Origin: JBEEOW01 sp041191405
GTDB taxonomy: Bacteria; Bacteroidota; Bacteroidia; Cytophagales; UBA9547
Length of the DNA stretch: 64,000 nt
Direction of reading: 5' to 3'
Assembly: GCA_041191405.1 (NCBI GenBank)
Contig: JBEEOW010000002.1
Location: 186,001 to 250,000 of the forward strand
Part shown: piece by piece, positions 61,559 through 64,000 of the stretch
Layout of the letters: each line of letters opens with the position of its first letter
Numbering within the stretch: the stretch's first letter is position 1
The notes under the pieces: model-generated
Told to the model about the DNA's origin: nothing
Database searches by the model: none
Seen by the model: the letters and a program-made list of their open reading frames with translations, nothing else
Position numbers and translations under genes: made by a program

Positions 61559-62641
61559 ATGAAACAAAAATTTGAAGCATTAACGGGAATAAGAGCAATT
61601 GCTGCGATTATGATATTTGTGTATCATAATCGTAAATTTTGGAGAAATACTTTCCCCGAAATGGCAAATAGATTATTGAATGAATTTCATATTGGTGTTT
61701 CATTGTTTTTTGTACTAAGTGGATTTTTAATTACTTATACTTATTTCAATAGTTTTCAAAATAATAGTTTAAATCAATATAAAAATTACATAACTTTAAG
61801 ATTAGCAAGAATTTACCCTGTTTATCTATTAATCATTTTAGCAAAATACATATTTACAAAGTTCCCTACAGGCATAGAAACTTTCTTAAACATTTCACTT
61901 TTAAAAGGGTATTCAGAAAAGTATTTACTCACTGGAATTCCACAAACTTGGTCGCTTTGTGTTGAATTAACATTTTATGCTATTGCTCCACTTATATTTT
62001 GGAGTATTTACAAAAATGGAATGTTAAAATCATTTTTATATACTGCAATCACTTGTATTGCACTTGTTTTTGTAGGAATTGAACTGAAATTCTTAAATTT
62101 GAATCCTTATGGAATACTCAGTGATTTTAAATTTGTAAGTATTGCTACATTTCAAGGTAGATTTATTGAATTTTGGGCTGGAATTATTTTAGCATTAATG
62201 ATTTTAGAAAAAATTAAAATTCCTTTCGAAATCAAGAATAAAACTCTATTGGGATTTTTATCCATCATTGTATTTTTATTTATTTTCACGTTATTCCAAA
62301 AACAAATTTGGACACATAGTATTGAAACTATTCCAGGAGTTTTATTACACAATATCCTTTTTCCGTTCACTATCTTACTGTTTTATTGGGGTTTAATTAC
62401 TGAAAAAACTTATACTTCCCAAATACTTGGTTCTAATCCATTACAAATATTGGGGTATAGTTCTTTTATATTTTACTTAATCCATATCAATTTTGTAAAC
62501 AATATTGTTTGGGATAAAATACATCATTTTAAAGATAGAAACTTTGTATTTTTATGGCTTATTGCCATTGCAGGGTATTATTTAATTGAAAAACCTATTT
62601 ATAATTTGGTTAAAAAATGGGTAAAAAGAGTTAAGAGTTAA
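61559..62641 (+). CDS. Acyltransferase family 3 membrane protein (OafA/YrhL-like)
   Basis: The 360-residue protein has about ten hydrophobic helices and the family's starting motif FEALTGIRAIAAIMIFVYHN, with EFHIGVSLFFVLSGFLITYTYF and YITLRLARIYPVYLLI after it. Members transfer acetyl or other acyl groups to cell-surface sugars. Its last codons (RVKS-stop, GTT AAG AGT TAA) lie inside the AAGAGTT tandem array that follows, so the stop codon is supplied by the repeat. There are no glycan-synthesis genes next to it, so the substrate is unknown. Confidence 0.9.
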   Translation: MKQKFEALTGIRAIAAIMIFVYHNRKFWRNTFPEMANRLLNEFHIGVSLFFVLSGFLITYTYFNSFQNNSLNQYKNYITLRLARIYPVYLLIILAKYIFTKFPTGIETFLNISLLKGYSEKYLLTGIPQTWSLCVELTFYAIAPLIFWSIYKNGMLKSFLYTAITCIALVFVGIELKFLNLNPYGILSDFKFVSIATFQGRFIEFWAGIILALMILEKIKIPFEIKNKTLLGFLSIIVFLFIFTLFQKQIWTHSIETIPGVLLHNILFPFTILLFYWGLITEKTYTSQILGSNPLQILGYSSFIFYLIHINFVNNIVWDKIHHFKDRNFVFLWLIAIAGYYLIEKPIYNLVKKWVKRVKS

Positions 62642-62692
62642 GAGTTAAGAGTTAAGAGTTAAGAGTTAAGAGTTAAGAGTTAAGAGTTAAGA
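62627..62692. repeat. AAGAGTT tandem array, about nine copies, overlapping a gene end
   Basis: The heptamer AAGAGTT is repeated without interruption for about 66 bases. The first two copies encode the last residues and stop of the acyltransferase gene (stop at 62639-62641). A period of seven is not a multiple of three, so copies cycle through reading frames. Confidence 0.85.
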
Positions 62693-62694
62693 AA

Positions 62695-62727
62695 AGACCT
62701 CCAAGGTTTTGAAAACCTTGGAGGTCT
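62695..62727. repeat. REP-like palindrome with 16-base perfect arms
   Basis: AGACCTCCAAGGTTTT (62695-62710) and AAAACCTTGGAGGTCT (62712-62727) pair with a minimal loop. The sequence resembles a dispersed Bacteroidota palindrome I recall. It lies between the convergent acyltransferase and purT stops and could end transcription on both strands, though U-runs are short. Confidence 0.65.
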
Positions 62728-62738
62728 AGGAAATTGTT

Positions 62739-63911
62739 CTAACTCTCTACAACTACTTTTACCAATTTAGCATTATCAATAGCTATTTGTTTTACAACAT
62801 TTACATCAGTCCCTATTTCATCATAAGCCAAAGTTACTGCCATTCTTCTATACGGACGAGTGCTTGGCTTTCCAAAAATACGAATATCTGTTTTAGGATA
62901 TTTGATAGCATTCTCAACGCCTTCAAAAGTTGGATTAATTCCTTCTTTATCAGCTAATATTACAGCACTTGCGCCTATTTTTAATAAAGTAATTTCAGGA
63001 ATTGGTAAACCTAAAATTGCCCTTGAGTGTAACTCAAATTCTGATAAGTTTTGCGTTCCAGCCAAAGTAACCATGCCTGTATCGTGCGGACGAGGCGATA
63101 ATTCACTAAAATATACCCCATCATCAGCCAAGAAAAACTCTACTCCCCAAATACCAGCACCTGTTAATGCTTCAGTAACTTTTGCTGCAATATTTTGTGC
63201 TTCAAGTAGATGCTCTTCTGAAATATGTGCTGGTTGCCAACTTTCTTGGTAATCGCCACGTTCCTGACGGTGCCCAATTGGTGGACAAAATAATGTATTT
63301 CCGTTTTTTTGTGTAACAGTTAAAAGTGTAATTTCTGAATTAAAATTAACAAATGCTTCAACAATCACTTCTGCAATATCTCCACGTTTACCAGCCTGTG
63401 AATAATTCCAAGCCTTTTCAATATCTGCTTCTGATTTTATAGTTGATTGCCCTTTGCCACTCGAACTCATCAATGGTTTTACCACACACGGAATTCCAAC
63501 TTCATTTACAGCTTTTTGTAATTCTTCAAATGAAGTAGCATATCTATAATTCGCTGTTTTCAAACCTAATTCTTTGGCAGCTAAATCACGTATGGCTTTA
63601 CGATTCATTGTAAAATTGGCAGCTCTAGCCGAAGGCACCACTGTAAAACCCTGTTTTTCATACTCATAAAAACGCTCAGTACGAATCGCTTCAATTTCTG
63701 GTACAATTAAATCTGGTTTGTGTTTGGCAACAATTTCATCAAGTGCGTTGCCATCAAGCATATTTATAACTTCACGTTCATCGGCAACTTGTTGTGCTGG
63801 AGCATCATTATAAGAATCAACTGCAATTACATAAGCACCTAAACGCTTGGCTGCAATTACAAATTCTTTCCCTAACTCCCCACTTCCTAACAACATTATT
63901 TTCTTTGCCAT
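62739..63911 (-). CDS. purT: Formate-dependent phosphoribosylglycinamide formyltransferase
   Basis: The 390-residue ATP-grasp enzyme formylates GAR using formate and ATP in purine synthesis. It has the N-terminal binding domain (MLLGSGELGKEFVIAAKRLGAYVIAVD), IVPEIEAI, the ATP-grasp core (GIPCVVKPLMSSSGKGQSTI) and the metal site region GAGIWGVEFFLADDGVYFSELSPRPHDTGMVTL. The C-terminus GKPSTRPYRRMAVTLA is also characteristic. Length is normal. A partner PurN is not seen here. Confidence 0.97.
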   Translation of the reverse strand: MAKKIMLLGSGELGKEFVIAAKRLGAYVIAVDSYNDAPAQQVADEREVINMLDGNALDEIVAKHKPDLIVPEIEAIRTERFYEYEKQGFTVVPSARAANFTMNRKAIRDLAAKELGLKTANYRYATSFEELQKAVNEVGIPCVVKPLMSSSGKGQSTIKSEADIEKAWNYSQAGKRGDIAEVIVEAFVNFNSEITLLTVTQKNGNTLFCPPIGHRQERGDYQESWQPAHISEEHLLEAQNIAAKVTEALTGAGIWGVEFFLADDGVYFSELSPRPHDTGMVTLAGTQNLSEFELHSRAILGLPIPEITLLKIGASAVILADKEGINPTFEGVENAIKYPKTDIRIFGKPSTRPYRRMAVTLAYDEIGTDVNVVKQIAIDNAKLVKVVVES

Positions 63912-63948
63912 GATACTTGATATTAAATTTACACTTTTATATAAAAAA

Positions 63949-63981
63949 TCTTAAGTCTTAAGTCTTCCGTCTTAGGTCTAA
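63949..63981. repeat. Simple-word tract, AAGTCTTAAGTC type
   Basis: AATCTTAAGTCTTAAGTCTTCCGTCTTAGGTCT lies upstream of purT near the window end. It shares words with 45840-45890 and 59188-59236. The rest of the final gap shows nothing recognisable. Confidence 0.55.
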
Positions 63982-64000
63982 AAATTAATGCGCCGAAGGC

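Noticed and set aside
62627..62692. CRISPR array
   Set aside because: The units are seven bases long with no spacers and no cas genes nearby.
1..64000. tRNA, rRNA or riboswitch genes
   Set aside because: I looked through all gaps and saw no cloverleaf-like conserved GTTCRANNC motifs, rRNA text or known riboswitch cores, but only by eye; a covariance-model search would settle it.

Overview
The window is a gene-dense, AT-rich chromosomal segment from a member of the phylum Bacteroidota (Bacteroidetes). Several independent signs agree: an LpxC-FabZ fusion, the type IX secretion (T9SS) regulator PorX, secreted proteins with type A and type B T9SS C-terminal sorting domains, a DUF5683 protein, a type-2 DapD, and promoter-like TAnnTTTG boxes upstream of many genes. 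I cannot place it to genus. I found no rRNA, tRNA, CRISPR array, transposase or prophage.

Layout. 1-8 kb (minus strand): a secreted-protease locus with the N-terminal part of an S8 protease (cut by the window edge), a 2029-residue M43 metalloprotease with Ig-like repeats and a type B sorting domain, and a shorter M43 protease with a type A sorting domain. 8-16 kb: a WG-repeat protein, a divergent pair (an unrecognised protein with kinase-like motifs and a FemAB/GNAT-like acyltransferase), a secreted GH2 exo-glucosaminidase-like enzyme, and a shortened antitoxin-like gene overlapping an unknown membrane protein. 16-33 kb: mostly housekeeping (DciA-like DUF721, guaA, a TPR/periplasmic-binding protein, hemL, dcd, an NhaD-type permease, cyclophilin, ligA, an OmpA-family protein, phosphodiesterase, a secreted LamG-type protein, a 2OG oxygenase, UvrD/PcrA helicase, a TSUP permease). 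33-45 kb: argS, an RluA-type pseudouridine synthase, menE-like, a GH18 protein lacking its catalytic acids, an unknown secreted protein, a second TSUP permease, an orphan ABC ATPase, and the lpxD-lpxC/fabZ-lpxA lipid A operon with an HD-domain gene upstream. 46-64 kb: porX, tsaE, ald, ribE, a small secreted protein, dapD, rhomboid protease, a GAF/HAMP membrane sensor, an OppA-like lipoprotein, the parA-parB-DUF5683-dapB-lepB run, an acyltransferase and purT.

How the parts relate. PorX would control T9SS, and at least three proteins here (437-6526, 6608-7882, 27575-28837) carry T9SS sorting domains, so regulator and cargo lie in one window. DapD and DapB belong to lysine/meso-diaminopimelate synthesis; LpxA, LpxC and LpxD to lipid A synthesis; LepB to export.

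I saw no clearly new multi-gene system. The most unusual items are (i) a family of intergenic hairpins and tandem tracts built from short related words (AGTTAAGAGTT, AAGTCTTAAGTC, AATCTAAAATCT), one of which supplies the stop codon of an acyltransferase gene; (ii) the kinase-like unknown protein at 10294-11316; (iii) the GH18 pseudo-enzyme; and (iv) an inverted repeat bracketing the likely porX promoter.
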